43,260 nucleotides of DNA, from positions 1 to 43,260 of the forward strand of contig JAFIET010000023.1 in NCBI GenBank assembly GCA_020832405.1. Direction: 5' to 3'. The first letter of the stretch is position 1. The number at the start of each line of letters is the position of its first letter. The DNA is from Balneolales bacterium (lineage in GTDB: Bacteria > Bacteroidota > Rhodothermia > Balneolales > Cyclonatronaceae). Under the pieces are notes generated by a model. That model did not search any database. It saw only the letters and a program-made list of their open reading frames with translations, and was not told the DNA's origin. Shown here piece after piece: positions 1 through 8,558 of this stretch. Made by a program: the position numbers and the translations under genes.

Positions 1-36
1 CATGGCTTTCTATATGGGATGTATGAATGAAGATTC

Positions 37-936
37 TTAGCGGAGGCCGCAGGGAATTCCTTTGCAAATACGGCTTACCGCATCGTGACTGTGCAGGCTT
101 TCCATGTGTACACAGCGCACTACAAAATCAGAAATGGCGGGGTGCGGGTCGAGTTTATCGAACATCAGTCTCGCAGCATCTTCCACGAACTTCTGGTAGG
201 CACCATTCAGCTCGGCGAAGGCTTGTTCGTCTTCGCGCTTCACCATAACTTGTGTTTCGGTCTGAAGGGCTTCGCGGCAGAGTTCAACCATCTCCTCAAT
301 GCTCAGCTGATCTCTCAGCTGTACGGTAAGGTAAGCTTCGGAACGCTGACTGTGCGGGATGGCCGCAACCTCACGGGTTTCGCGGGCATGCTCAGCAAGC
401 TCATAAGAACAAGGGCAGGCGCTGCTATACACGAAATCGAGGTGCATGAAGTGCGTGATGTTATCTTTGGCATCCATGCTTGCTTCGAGAGAAACAGCAT
501 AATACTGATATCCGGATAGGTCTGAGCGCAGACTTTTCTTCAGCATCGGATAGTTAAAACTGAGCTTGATGTAGCTCTCACGGGCATCAAGGTCGTTTTT
601 GTACATCTGAAGCACGTACTCAAGTACTTCAGGATGAAAGACTTCATCCTTAAATTTATAAAACGAGCGCATGATACGGCTCATGTTGATACCTTTCTTT
701 CCGGCATCAAGCCCGACATATCCGTCAACGGAAACTTCCAGGGTGAGAATATCACCTTCTCTTGTCGGAAATTTTAATGGTAGTTTGAAGTTCGAAATGC
801 CAACCTGCTGAATCGGTACGTTTGCCCCCTCAATGAGCGATGCCGGTCCGTTTTGAAGATCCGGTAAAGTTTTTTTATAGTCTTCAGTTACGACAAAAGT
901 AGGGTCGTAAATTCTTTTCAAATTCGATGTTATCAT
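37..936 (-). CDS. folE2: GTP cyclohydrolase FolE2 (type IB)
   Basis: Converts GTP to 7,8-dihydroneopterin triphosphate, the first step toward folate and, through QueD, toward queuosine; cytoplasmic. The 299-residue length is normal for FolE2. Visible signatures are the N-terminal segment around residues 26-54 (DLQNGPASLIEG, then GISNFKLPLKF), the metal and active-site loop SACPCSYEL with Cys174 and Cys176, and the IPHSQRS block near residues 193-199. These belong to the IB family, which is unrelated in sequence to FolE (IA). The gene starts 50 bp after the stop of the QueD-like gene on the same strand, so the two probably form a pterin operon. A small inverted repeat (CTGTAT at 966-971, ATACAG at 980-985) lies between them. 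No Shine-Dalgarno is evident. Identification is firm; the share of product going to folate or queuosine cannot be read from sequence. Confidence 0.95.
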   Translation of the reverse strand: MITSNLKRIYDPTFVVTEDYKKTLPDLQNGPASLIEGANVPIQQVGISNFKLPLKFPTREGDILTLEVSVDGYVGLDAGKKGINMSRIMRSFYKFKDEVFHPEVLEYVLQMYKNDLDARESYIKLSFNYPMLKKSLRSDLSGYQYYAVSLEASMDAKDNITHFMHLDFVYSSACPCSYELAEHARETREVAAIPHSQRSEAYLTVQLRDQLSIEEMVELCREALQTETQVMVKREDEQAFAELNGAYQKFVEDAARLMFDKLDPHPAISDFVVRCVHMESLHSHDAVSRICKGIPCGLR

Positions 937-986
937 AGTATAAAGTAGTATAGTTAATTCAGTACCTGTATCAGATAAAATACAGA

Positions 987-1424
987 TCAGTAATTAGTGC
1001 TCATGTAAGGACAATATTCAGCAAAATTTCGTTCCGTTTCAAAAAGCCTGACTGAAAACAGCTTGGAGCCTTTTGAAGCAGCACGTTCTACATCTTCCTG
1101 AATTTGTTCAAAAAATTTGATCACAAGATTTTCGGTGGAAGGGATCACACCCTTCAAAAAATCTACATCCATATTCAGATTTCTGTGGTCACATTTGTCG
1201 ATAATTTTTTCCTCAAGAATATTCTTGAGCTTGCCAAGGTCAATCACGTAGCCCGTATCAGGGTCGGGCATGCCCGCTACCGTAACTTCCATCACATAGT
1301 TATGCCCGTGCCAGTTGGCATAATTGCATTTATCGAAAGTTTCAGCGTTCCATTGATCAGATTTCGCCGGATTGTGCAAACGGTGTGCTGCGTTAAAATG
1401 AACTTTGCGGGTAACGTAAACCAC
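987..1424 (-). CDS. queD: 6-carboxytetrahydropterin synthase / PTPS-family enzyme (QueD-like)
   Basis: Family enzymes act on dihydroneopterin triphosphate, the FolE2 product, giving 6-carboxytetrahydropterin (queuosine path) or 6-pyruvoyl-tetrahydropterin. Zinc ligands are visible as His14 (AAHRLH) and His39/His41 (WHGHNY). The nucleophile Cys33 lies in DKCNYANWHGHNY, and the catalytic Asp-His in KCDHRNLN. Cys33 is retained, which argues against the PTPS-III folate variant, where it is Glu. The open frame continues upstream to an ATG at 1607, but the extra 61 residues match nothing in the family. The GTG at 1424 gives 145 residues, a normal length, starting directly at the first beta strand (VYVTRKVHF). 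It is followed by folE2 in the same direction. The upstream stretch holds competing inverted repeats, described separately. QueD is more likely than a biopterin role. Confidence 0.88.
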   Translation of the reverse strand: MVYVTRKVHFNAAHRLHNPAKSDQWNAETFDKCNYANWHGHNYVMEVTVAGMPDPDTGYVIDLGKLKNILEEKIIDKCDHRNLNMDVDFLKGVIPSTENLVIKFFEQIQEDVERAASKGSKLFSVRLFETERNFAEYCPYMSTNY

Positions 1425-1496
1425 TGATTTATTTTTGATTGAATTTTTTTGTTCTATTCTCTTACAGAAGCGGGAAATATAACGGATGAATTGCGT

Positions 1497-1560
1497 CTGA
1501 GCGTTCACTTTAAGCTCAGGCACCCAACGCGCAGACCGTAAGTAACCACTGTACCTGAGC
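1497..1560 (-). promoter_or_regulatory. Competing inverted repeats in the queD leader
   Basis: Three short segments can pair in two exclusive ways. CTGAGC at 1497-1502 and CCTGAGC at 1554-1560 are both complementary to GCTCAGG at 1514-1520. On the minus strand this lies about 70-135 nt upstream of the GTG chosen for queD. The arrangement resembles a switchable leader, but I cannot match it to a preQ1 riboswitch class and no terminator T-run is attached. The rest of 1425-1706 holds no gene that I can support. Confidence 0.25.
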
Positions 1561-1706
1561 ATTTTCCGATAACTCTCTGCAAGACAGCATCTTAAATGAT
1601 AGCCCACAAGTTAGGGCAGTTCGGGGAAAAAAGTCCTATTTTGAAAGGCGATCACAAATTATGTTTTTGACTTCTTTTTTCTGCTAATCCGGACATCCCT
1701 CCTCTT

Positions 1707-2726
1707 TTGAATCTCACTTCTCTCAATACCTTTGGCGCCGAAGCTGAAGCGCTTCATTTTTTTGAGCTATACAAAGCTGAAACCTATGCTGAACTGCTCA
1801 AAACCCACCCACAGCTGATGCAGGACGCCCTGATCATCGGTGGAGGCAGCAATATCCTGTTCACAAACAGTGAAGTAAGCAGCGTTTTAAAAGTAAGCAT
1901 ACCCGGAATAACCATCACCGAAACAGAAAGCGACGAAGTGCTTGTAACAGCCGGGGCCGGTGTTGTATGGGATGAACTGGTGCAATACTGCCTCTCCCAA
2001 AATCTCTGCGGCATCGAAAACCTCTCCCTCATTCCCGGTTGCTGCGGCGCCGCTCCTATGCAGAATATCGGGGCCTATGGGGTCGAACTTGTTGATGTTT
2101 TCGAACAGCTCGAAGCCATCGACCGAAGCACGGGTAAAATCAGCGTTTTCGGAAAAGATGCCTGCCGTTTTGGCTACCGTACAAGCGTGTTTAAGGAAGA
2201 ACTTCGCGACCGCTTTCTTATCGCCTCAATTACCTTGCGGCTTTCGCGCGTGCCGCACCTGAACCTTGCTTATGGTGCAATTGGCACCGAGCTGACTGCT
2301 ATGGGCATTAGCGATCCGACACCTCAGGATGTGGCACAGGCCGTTATCCGGATCCGGCAGTCGAAGCTGCCTGACTGGCGCAAATTCGGAAACGCCGGCA
2401 GTTTTTTTAAAAACCCGGTGATTCCCGATGCACAGTTCACCGAAATCCTGAGCCGCTATCCGAATGTACCGCATTACCCGGCGGGCCGCGGCTTCACCAA
2501 GGTCCCCGCGGGCTGGCTCATCGAACAGTGCGGCCTCAAAGGGGTGCGCGAGGGACGCGTCGGCACCTGGCCGAAGCAGGCCCTCGTGATTGTAAACTAT
2601 GAAGCAGGCGACGGCCGGCAAATCCTCGCGTTTGCCCGACGGGTACGCGATGCGGTACTTGACAAATTCGGCATCCGGCTGGAGCCTGAAGTGAATCTCA
2701 TTGGAATGAAACAGGCCGACTTCTGA
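1707..2726 (+). CDS. murB: UDP-N-acetylenolpyruvoylglucosamine reductase MurB
   Basis: FAD/NADPH-dependent reduction of UDP-GlcNAc-enolpyruvate to UDP-MurNAc, the second committed step of peptidoglycan precursor synthesis in the cytoplasm. The 339 residues align end to end with the Escherichia-type (type I) enzyme. Visible blocks are the FAD-binding GGGSNILF, LSLIPGCCGAAPMQNIGAYG, the CRFGYRTSVFK segment with the catalytic Arg, GNAGSFFKNP with the proton-donor Ser, and the C-terminal LEPEVNLIG with the catalytic Glu. The start is a TTG at 1707; it places NTFG at the expected N-terminal position, and no ATG nearby fits better. No clear ribosome binding site is seen. It is divergent from queD and converges on the M14 peptidase gene, sharing a terminator whose loop contains the murB stop codon. 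Confidence 0.95.
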   Translation: MNLTSLNTFGAEAEALHFFELYKAETYAELLKTHPQLMQDALIIGGGSNILFTNSEVSSVLKVSIPGITITETESDEVLVTAGAGVVWDELVQYCLSQNLCGIENLSLIPGCCGAAPMQNIGAYGVELVDVFEQLEAIDRSTGKISVFGKDACRFGYRTSVFKEELRDRFLIASITLRLSRVPHLNLAYGAIGTELTAMGISDPTPQDVAQAVIRIRQSKLPDWRKFGNAGSFFKNPVIPDAQFTEILSRYPNVPHYPAGRGFTKVPAGWLIEQCGLKGVREGRVGTWPKQALVIVNYEAGDGRQILAFARRVRDAVLDKFGIRLEPEVNLIGMKQADF

Positions 2727-2737
2727 GCCGGCCTGTT
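2710..2737. terminator. Bidirectional terminator between murB and the M14 peptidase
   Basis: A perfect 9-bp stem, AACAGGCCG (2710-2718) with CGGCCTGTT (2729-2737), has a 10-nt loop and is followed by a T-rich run on the plus strand. The murB stop codon (2724-2726) lies inside the loop. The position between convergent genes fits a shared terminator. Confidence 0.7.
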
Positions 2738-2755
2738 TTATTTTCAGCACTATTT

Positions 2756-4795
2756 TTATTTGATGAGCGTCATCCGTCGGGTCAGGCTCTGCTGACCTGC
2801 CTGCAAGCGGTAGAGGTAAATCCCGCTCGGTAAGCGCGATGCGTCGAACTGCACACGGTGATCGCCGGCGGCGTACTCCCGACCGTCAATCAGGGTCTGT
2901 ACATGCCGGCCCATGCTGTCATAAACCCGGAGGCTGACCTCAGAGGCCTGAGGAAGCCCGAAAAGCAGGGTCGTAGCCGGATTAAAAGGATTGGGATAAT
3001 TTTGATGAAGCACGAGATTGCGCGGAAGCTCCGGAGTGGTTTCGGCCGATACCGGCTGACCCGTTGTGGTGAAGATGTAGTCCCAGCTGAACGAATCCCA
3101 CGCAAGCGGCGCATGTGCGGTTAGGGTGATGACGAACTCCTGACCCGGCTCAGTGTCAGGTGCCGTTTCAAAGGTGAAGAAATCGGTGATCCCTGCAAAT
3201 GAAGCATCGAAAGGAAGCTGATGCACAAAGCTGTCGTTTGTGAAAGTGATGAAGTCCGCATCTGTACTTACCGAAAAGGTGAGGTCCATCATGCTGCGGC
3301 CGAAGTTCTCAAAACCTGCAACGGTGAAGAAAAAGGAGCCCTCCTCGCCAATCGGCGCATCAATATTGCTGAGCATTACATTCACATTGTCAGACAAGCG
3401 GAGCTCCGGTCCCGCAAAACGGGCAAGCAGCTGATTCGGCAGCAGGTTATCCTGCGAAAGCGGAACAATGCGCTCAGCGCGGGCCCAAAAAGCCCCCCAG
3501 CTTCCTCCCGTTCCGTCGGCTATTGCACCAACTTCCGGGGTCATAGAAATGCGATTGTAGCTGGGCCCGAACCCGCCGCTGGCTTCCATGCCGTAAAACC
3601 AGTCATCAGAAGAACCCCGTGTCGAATAGCCTACGGTTTGCTCGTCGGTTCCGTACAGGTAGTTGTTTTCGGCCGTCATCTCCGCGGCATAGGCCCTGAA
3701 AGTCAGGGAATCGGCCGTTTCGCGGCTGAAGGCACTGTACGGATAGATCAGCATATTGCTGAAATTGTGATAATTAAAGACCGTACGAAAATCGTTGGCC
3801 AGCGTAAAATCCCGCATGGCCTGTGTTTCGGGTTCGCTGAAGGGCTCTGCTCCGCGATAAGTATCGTTGTTGGGATCCGTTGATGAGCCGCCACTGGGAT
3901 GATCCCAAAATATCATCGGGCCAAAATTACGGTTCAAATCAACGCCGGGGCGAAAAGTTCCAACCGGCCTCATGTTTTTTCGATGGGAACCCCCGCCGTT
4001 TGGGTTGTTTTGCCGGTTAAACTCGTAGCCGTCCGGATTCAGAACCAGCGTAAACGCCATGTGCCGGCTATCGACCAGGAAAGTTGCGTACGCATCTTCC
4101 CCGTAATTCTCGAGCAGCCACCACATGTAGTACACCAGGTTCATCATGCTCATAGGCTCACGGGCATGGATCAGGGAGTTATAGTAGGCCTGCGGTTTTG
4201 GGGTCTCAAGATCAGACGCGATCCATACCGTCCAAATCGGTCGCCCTTCGTAAGAGTTGCCGATGCTGAACTTTTCGGTGATGAGATCCGGAAAGAGCTC
4301 CCGCATCAGGTCGAGTTCTGCCACCACTTCATCAAAGGTAAGGTGACCGCCCATTGAGCCAAGTTTAAAGTTCTCCGGTACGCCGGCCATCCGCTGCAGT
4401 CCGCCCTGAAAAACGGGGTCGGCTGTGAGCTTTGCTTCATAATAGGAAGCCATATCCCGGATATGAATCTCGTAAGCGATGCCAGCCTCGTTCATCATCC
4501 GGAGCTCATCACCGCCGAGTTCGGCGTAAAGCGTGTTTTCATGAATATGAACGTGATCTATTGCCACACCCATATCCCCTATTTGCTGAATTAAAGCCCT
4601 GGTTTCAAAGGGGATGCTCACACGGTACCACAGCTGCTCATCGGGCTCATAACCGGTGCCATTAAACAGCGGCTCACTTACCGGGGCGTGATCGTGAACG
4701 TGATGATGATGGTGCGCCTGCCTGGCCTCAGCCGGCATGCTGATTCCGGAGCATAAGAGAAAAACGGCCGATGCCGTCAGTAACAATTGTTTCAA
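2756..4795 (-). CDS. Secreted zinc carboxypeptidase (M14) with type IX sorting domain
   Basis: A predicted exported metallocarboxypeptidase of 679 residues. The signal peptide (about residues 1-25) is followed by a striking His cluster at 28-36 (five His, then HDH). The M14 domain spans about 150-450. Zinc ligands are His210 and Glu213 (HAREP) and His343 (NYHNFSN). The substrate-binding NRN lies near 288-290 (VDLNRNFG), and the catalytic Glu421 is in MTPEVG. Residues 450-585 look like beta-sandwich linker. The last 90 residues form a secretion sorting domain: NYPNPFNPATT, then SLRVYDSMGRHV, ending SGIYLYRLQAG and a basic tail. That implies export by Sec and then transport across the outer membrane by type IX secretion. 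It is monocistronic by appearance. Substrate specificity is unknown; the His cluster may bind zinc or other metals. Confidence 0.92.
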   Translation of the reverse strand: MKQLLLTASAVFLLCSGISMPAEARQAHHHHHVHDHAPVSEPLFNGTGYEPDEQLWYRVSIPFETRALIQQIGDMGVAIDHVHIHENTLYAELGGDELRMMNEAGIAYEIHIRDMASYYEAKLTADPVFQGGLQRMAGVPENFKLGSMGGHLTFDEVVAELDLMRELFPDLITEKFSIGNSYEGRPIWTVWIASDLETPKPQAYYNSLIHAREPMSMMNLVYYMWWLLENYGEDAYATFLVDSRHMAFTLVLNPDGYEFNRQNNPNGGGSHRKNMRPVGTFRPGVDLNRNFGPMIFWDHPSGGSSTDPNNDTYRGAEPFSEPETQAMRDFTLANDFRTVFNYHNFSNMLIYPYSAFSRETADSLTFRAYAAEMTAENNYLYGTDEQTVGYSTRGSSDDWFYGMEASGGFGPSYNRISMTPEVGAIADGTGGSWGAFWARAERIVPLSQDNLLPNQLLARFAGPELRLSDNVNVMLSNIDAPIGEEGSFFFTVAGFENFGRSMMDLTFSVSTDADFITFTNDSFVHQLPFDASFAGITDFFTFETAPDTEPGQEFVITLTAHAPLAWDSFSWDYIFTTTGQPVSAETTPELPRNLVLHQNYPNPFNPATTLLFGLPQASEVSLRVYDSMGRHVQTLIDGREYAAGDHRVQFDASRLPSGIYLYRLQAGQQSLTRRMTLIK

Positions 4796-4882
4796 AAGAA
4801 TGATGGTCTAAGTGAAGGATTGAGCGCTGCTTCCGAAACCGGGGCATGAATTCAAAAGCGTTTTAACATACATAATCATCCC

Positions 4883-6265
4883 TTACTGTGCTGTAATACG
4901 TTGCAAAGATGCACGCAGCCGGCGCATCATTTCAGGGATAAAACCAAGGTGTTCGGGCTTCATGAATACGCTGCGCAGTATGGTGACCTGCTCTGACGGA
5001 TCGGTACAGCTAACGGCCGGAAACTGCTTCACAAAAGCACCGGCATTAACTTTATACAAGCTCAGAAACAGGGATTGCTGCCCCTGCTGCATGGTGTCAT
5101 GGAAAATATCGCGGCTCAGGCGGGAAATTTCGCTTATATCACCAGCCAGCGGGAAATAACAGACGATATCGGTTTCCGGCTGGGCAAGCAGACCGAATGC
5201 TTCGCTGTTTTGGAGCTCACTGGCGAAGCTGCGGGCGGCCAGCAGGCAGTTTTTAAGCGTGCCGGCAAAGCGCGATTCGGCATGAAGCCCCAGCAGCTGA
5301 ATCGTGAACCAAAGCGCCGCAGCCGCGGCACCGGCACGCGAGCACTCAAGGGTAATTTCGCCAAGATGCAGCTCATCCGACGAAAAATAGGTGTAGGGTG
5401 AGTCGTGCTTGTAAAACCGGCCAACGGACGCATCCCTGAAAAGCACGCAGCCGCAGCCATAAGGCTGCAGGCCGTGCTTGTGCGGATCGATCACGATGCT
5501 GTCGGCTTCCCAGAGCGCCTCAAAAGGTGCCGGATTGAACAGGCCGCTGTTTTTGAGCAGGGTGAAGAAGCCACCGTAGGCGGCATCAACATGGATACGC
5601 ACACCGGCCTGCCTGCAGAGCGGCAGCACTTTATCGAGCGGCTCGATAGTGCCGGTACCGGTCGTGCCAAGGGTCACTACCAGCGTGCCTGCACCTTGCA
5701 GCGCTTCCCTGAACCGGGCTTCCCCTTCCTTACTGCTGAGATCCATTGACACAGCCCTGCCTTCCATTCCCAGAACCGAACACATGCGGCTGTGCGTGTA
5801 GTGTGCCTGCTCCGAAAACAGCACGGGTTTATCGGGGTGAAGACATCTTGCCACCCAAAGGGCTTCGAGGTTGGCAACAGTGCCGCCGCTCGTGAGGTGC
5901 CCGAGCGAAGCCCCCGGATCGTACCCAACCATCCCGGCGAGATCCCGAATCACTTCCTTTTCCATTTGGGAGGTTTCGGGGCCGCCATCGAGGGCATGGT
6001 TGTTCGTGTTCACGCTCATCGCTACCGCGTAAGCGAGCCATGCGGCAGGGTGTGGCGGCTTGAGCATCTGCCCGGCATAAGCCGGCTGATGAAAGGGATA
6101 GCAGGCCTGCATCCGGGCTATAAAAGCTTCGAAAACAGCCTGCAGCTCAGTATCAGCTGCGTCACCGGCCTGCCCTCCCGCGTGATACCGGGCCGGAATG
6201 GTCATGCCCTGCAGTTCAGCCTGCTCAAACCAGCGCTCAAGCAGCGGAATCAGTTGTTTGTACAT
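4883..6265 (-). CDS. PLP-dependent group II decarboxylase (Glu/Tyr/Asp/aromatic family)
   Basis: A fold-type I PLP enzyme that decarboxylates an amino acid to an amine. Numbered from the ATG at 6265, PLP-lysine is Lys263 in [11 protein letters not shown], the PLP-stacking His is at about 155 (EQAHYTHSR), and the PLP-N1-binding Asp is at about 227 (VDAAYGGFF). The [13 protein letters not shown] phosphate-binding region precedes them. The frame continues 15 codons further upstream to 6310, but that extension is Cys/Ser/Arg-rich and overlaps the spacer next to the terminator, so MYKQLIPLL is preferred; it gives 460 residues. The family includes tyrosine, glutamate, aspartate, aromatic amino acid and 2,4-diaminobutyrate decarboxylases, and I cannot choose the substrate from these motifs. 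No transporter or partner gene lies beside it. It is separated from the upstream DUF3078 gene by a strong terminator, so it must have its own promoter or depend on read-through. Confidence 0.85.
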   Translation of the reverse strand: MYKQLIPLLERWFEQAELQGMTIPARYHAGGQAGDAADTELQAVFEAFIARMQACYPFHQPAYAGQMLKPPHPAAWLAYAVAMSVNTNNHALDGGPETSQMEKEVIRDLAGMVGYDPGASLGHLTSGGTVANLEALWVARCLHPDKPVLFSEQAHYTHSRMCSVLGMEGRAVSMDLSSKEGEARFREALQGAGTLVVTLGTTGTGTIEPLDKVLPLCRQAGVRIHVDAAYGGFFTLLKNSGLFNPAPFEALWEADSIVIDPHKHGLQPYGCGCVLFRDASVGRFYKHDSPYTYFSSDELHLGEITLECSRAGAAAAALWFTIQLLGLHAESRFAGTLKNCLLAARSFASELQNSEAFGLLAQPETDIVCYFPLAGDISEISRLSRDIFHDTMQQGQQSLFLSLYKVNAGAFVKQFPAVSCTDPSEQVTILRSVFMKPEHLGFIPEMMRRLRASLQRITAQ

Positions 6266-6324
6266 ATTTCGGATTACGGATGATGAATATTGGCAGCGTA
6301 AACATCGCACAAATCAGGGACATA

Positions 6325-6360
6325 AAAAAACCTGCATCCGGAATTCCGTGCAGGTTTTTT
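6325..6360 (-). terminator. Rho-independent terminator after the DUF3078 gene
   Basis: A 12-bp stem, AAAAAACCTGCA (6325-6336) with TGCAGGTTTTTT (6349-6360), encloses a self-complementary loop (CGGAATTCCG at 6339-6348). It lies 22 bp downstream of the DUF3078 stop. Being nearly symmetric it could work in both directions. Confidence 0.85.
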
Positions 6361-6382
6361 AAAAAGCGGGATGGCTACCGGC

Positions 6383-7282
6383 TTAGATAAATCTTACCGA
6401 AACGCCCAAAGAGAATGTTTGCCGCAGCTGAAGCTTGTTGGATACGTCATCATTATAAAGCATCGTAAAGCGGAAAGTAGTATTCAGATAATTGTTGATG
6501 CGCCCGACAATCTCATTGTTGAACGTAAAATCGGAGCGGTCCGGCGATTGACTCGCGTTGCTGAATGTTTCGATGGATGAAATGTAGCGTACGTTTTCAA
6601 AAATTTCCTTGTCAAACTTAAGCAGAAATGAAAAACCCAGCTCGTTTTTCACACTTTGATCCGGGCGAAGACCGTATCGCTCCCGGAAAGTAATCGGCTC
6701 TCCGTCACGAATACCTGCCTCACCATCGTCCAGCACAAATGTTTGTCTTGCGGAGGCACCAAAATCAGCCGAAAAATAGCTGACCGGCTTGAACGAGATA
6801 CCAAGAGTTTCTGTGAGATAGGCCGGCGCCATAAATTTCGAAACGGTAAATACCCTGTTCCGATCCAGCCCTTTGTCAAACTGTGATAAAAAATTCACAT
6901 TGGCAACTACGCTCCAGCGTTCATCGTCCAGAAAATATCTTACCGTATTACGGATGGCAATTTCGTCATCGGTTTTGCGAAAGTCGTCATCAACCTTAGC
7001 CTGACCATAAACGAGTCGGGTATCAAGGTTGTACCCCCAGCTGCCGCGCCGGTAAAGCGCATTAAAATTAGTTGCCGCTGTTAGTGCAACGGTATTAACC
7101 CCACCCTGCTCCCAGTTTCTGAAACTTGCCTGTGAACCGTTCAGCTGACCGCGGAACTCGAGTTGCCAGGCAGAAACAGAATCCGGGGGCGCTTCGCCCC
7201 ATTTAATTCCGCCGGCAAAAAGCGGTGCAGTACCGAAAAAAAGAAAAGCCGTCAGCAAAACAAGAAATCGAGAAAATCTCAT
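6383..7282 (-). CDS. DUF3078 outer-membrane beta-barrel-like protein
   Basis: A predicted exported protein of 299 residues whose molecular function is not known. The signal peptide covers about residues 1-24 (hydrophobic core FLVLLTAFLFFG). The mature start carries the DUF3078 pattern, a Gln/Ser-rich strand followed by FRNWEQGGVNTVAL. After this come alternating strands with aromatic ends typical of outer-membrane barrels, ending with a C-terminal strand that finishes in Phe-Ile (SLGVSVRFI). It is followed by a strong terminator. No operon partner is apparent: the next gene upstream on this strand stops about 170 bp away. The family is widespread in Bacteroidota and relatives. Location in the outer membrane is inferred from the strand pattern only. 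Confidence 0.8.
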   Translation of the reverse strand: MRFSRFLVLLTAFLFFGTAPLFAGGIKWGEAPPDSVSAWQLEFRGQLNGSQASFRNWEQGGVNTVALTAATNFNALYRRGSWGYNLDTRLVYGQAKVDDDFRKTDDEIAIRNTVRYFLDDERWSVVANVNFLSQFDKGLDRNRVFTVSKFMAPAYLTETLGISFKPVSYFSADFGASARQTFVLDDGEAGIRDGEPITFRERYGLRPDQSVKNELGFSFLLKFDKEIFENVRYISSIETFSNASQSPDRSDFTFNNEIVGRINNYLNTTFRFTMLYNDDVSNKLQLRQTFSLGVSVRFI

Positions 7283-7453
7283 AACAACAAGAAGTAAGGG
7301 TTTTAAGAATAAAGAAGGCAGAAGCTTACGTTAATATATCATCCTAAGTAAAATAAGCCTGTATTGGGTTTTGAAAAAACCGGTTTACAAAACATTATAA
7401 AGAATTTGGGAAACAGCCCGTTCTGTTCAGTTATTCCGCGCAAAAATACGGTT

Positions 7454-7960
7454 TCAGGCCGTTTGAGTTTCCCGGAGGAGATGAACTTCCATCTGTCCGC
7501 TTTCGTCATTCAGAATTACGTGAACGTGCTCATCGAACTTGGTGGGATATACAAGACCGGTAACAGCGGCAAAAAAGGGAAACCGCCGGTGTCCGCGGTC
7601 AACAAGCACAGCAATCCGGATTCGGGATGCTTTTGAAATATCGGGGAAGCAGCCAAGGGCAGCAGAAATAGTACGGCCTGAAAAGAGTACGTCATCAATT
7701 ACGATCATATCACGGCCGGAAGCAGTTTCGTACGGACTCAAACTAAGATCCTGCGTGCAGGCATTAACCAGCAGCGGGGGTGCCTGCAGCGACTCCGCCA
7801 TAAACTGCTGAATCAGCCGGGCAACAGCCATTCCACGCTTGTTGATGCCAACAATCAGCAGATTTTGGGGATCTGCTACGGTTTCAGCAAGCTGGTAAGC
7901 CATGCGGCGGCAGGTGCGCATCACATGGCTGCTGTCCATTAAAATGCGCTCGGATATCAT
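7454..7960 (-). CDS. pyrR: PyrR-like phosphoribosyltransferase
   Basis: A type I phosphoribosyltransferase of 168 residues. The PRPP-binding loop is at residues 86-97 (IVIDDVLFSGRT). The following LVDRGHRRFP block (119-128) is characteristic of PyrR, the pyrimidine attenuation regulator that also has uracil phosphoribosyltransferase activity, rather than of hypoxanthine or adenine enzymes. FDEHVHV near 142-148 also fits. In Firmicutes PyrR binds pyr mRNA; whether the Bacteroidota-type protein binds RNA or is only an enzyme is not established by sequence. It lies 25 bp downstream of a small secreted-protein gene on the same strand, so they probably share a transcript. The pyrE gene at 24748 has a leader with a terminator-like hairpin, a possible target. 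Assignment to the PRTase family is firm; the PyrR symbol is by similarity. Confidence 0.8.
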   Translation of the reverse strand: MISERILMDSSHVMRTCRRMAYQLAETVADPQNLLIVGINKRGMAVARLIQQFMAESLQAPPLLVNACTQDLSLSPYETASGRDMIVIDDVLFSGRTISAALGCFPDISKASRIRIAVLVDRGHRRFPFFAAVTGLVYPTKFDEHVHVILNDESGQMEVHLLRETQTA

Positions 7961-7985
7961 TAGGGGCTGTTTTGTTTGGTAACGC

Positions 7986-8423
7986 CTACTGGAACATGGC
8001 TTTGATACTACCCCAGGTTCTTCGCACAGCAGTCGAAGTATAATTAACTTCAGCCTGACCTATAAACCGGCGTTCACCGTTGGTAAATACAACATTGAGC
8101 TCATATACGACAGGCTCGGTATTCCCGGAGTTTCTGAACACATTCCGGTCAAGGTAGGTGTAAAGATTGGGCTGTGATGAAGGTGGCCTCACATCTATGG
8201 TTGCCACCGGGGTAAAATCAGAATCACGCACCATTTTTCTTAAAAGCTCATAGTGCATCACCCCGCTCTCCTGCTGAACTGTCCATTCAATTTTAATTTC
8301 ATTTTTTGCGGGATCAGGTATTTCTGCACGAAATTGTGTAACCATCGCAACATTGGCTGCGACGAGCAAAAAAGAAATAAGCGCAAGGGCAAGCGCTTTG
8401 AATAAATTGGATTGGTTCATCAT
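7986..8423 (-). CDS. Small exported protein with fibronectin-III-like pattern, unknown function
   Basis: A 145-residue protein that I do not recognise by name. Residues 8-28 form a hydrophobic segment (ALALALISFLLVAANVAMV), a signal peptide or anchor without a lipobox Cys. The remainder reads like a single beta-sandwich domain: IKIEWTVQQ, HYELLRKM, FTPVATIDV, YTYLDRNV, VVYELNVVF. This W...YEL...Y.D...Y.L spacing resembles fibronectin type III repeats found in secreted Bacteroidota proteins. It is the first gene of a probable two-gene unit with the PyrR-like gene (25 bp gap), an odd pairing with no obvious functional link. The start at 8423 gives a complete export signal. Confidence 0.6.
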   Translation of the reverse strand: MMNQSNLFKALALALISFLLVAANVAMVTQFRAEIPDPAKNEIKIEWTVQQESGVMHYELLRKMVRDSDFTPVATIDVRPPSSQPNLYTYLDRNVFRNSGNTEPVVYELNVVFTNGERRFIGQAEVNYTSTAVRRTWGSIKAMFQ

Positions 8424-8462
8424 AATTCAGGAATATAATGAATCTCTTTCATAAAAAATAAA

Positions 8463-8540
8463 CCGTATCCTAAATACGGAACCTTTTTATTAAGGAATTG
8501 AAATCGTTGAACTGCAATTGCCTTACTGCTGTTCAACGAT
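8463..8540. repeat. Two inverted repeats in a divergent promoter region
   Basis: CCGTAT (8463-8468) pairs with ATACGG (8474-8479). A perfect 10-bp arm, ATCGTTGAAC (8503-8512), pairs with GTTCAACGAT (8531-8540) around an 18-nt centre. Both lie between the divergent starts at 8423 and 8559, so they could be operators or 5' hairpins. A weak TATATTCC element sits just upstream of the minus-strand gene. Confidence 0.45.
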
Positions 8541-8558
8541 GCTTTACCAAAAATTTGT

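Noticed and set aside
1425-1607. N-terminal extension of the QueD-like protein
   Set aside because: The extra 61 residues have no family match, and the GTG at 1424 gives the normal length and N-terminus.
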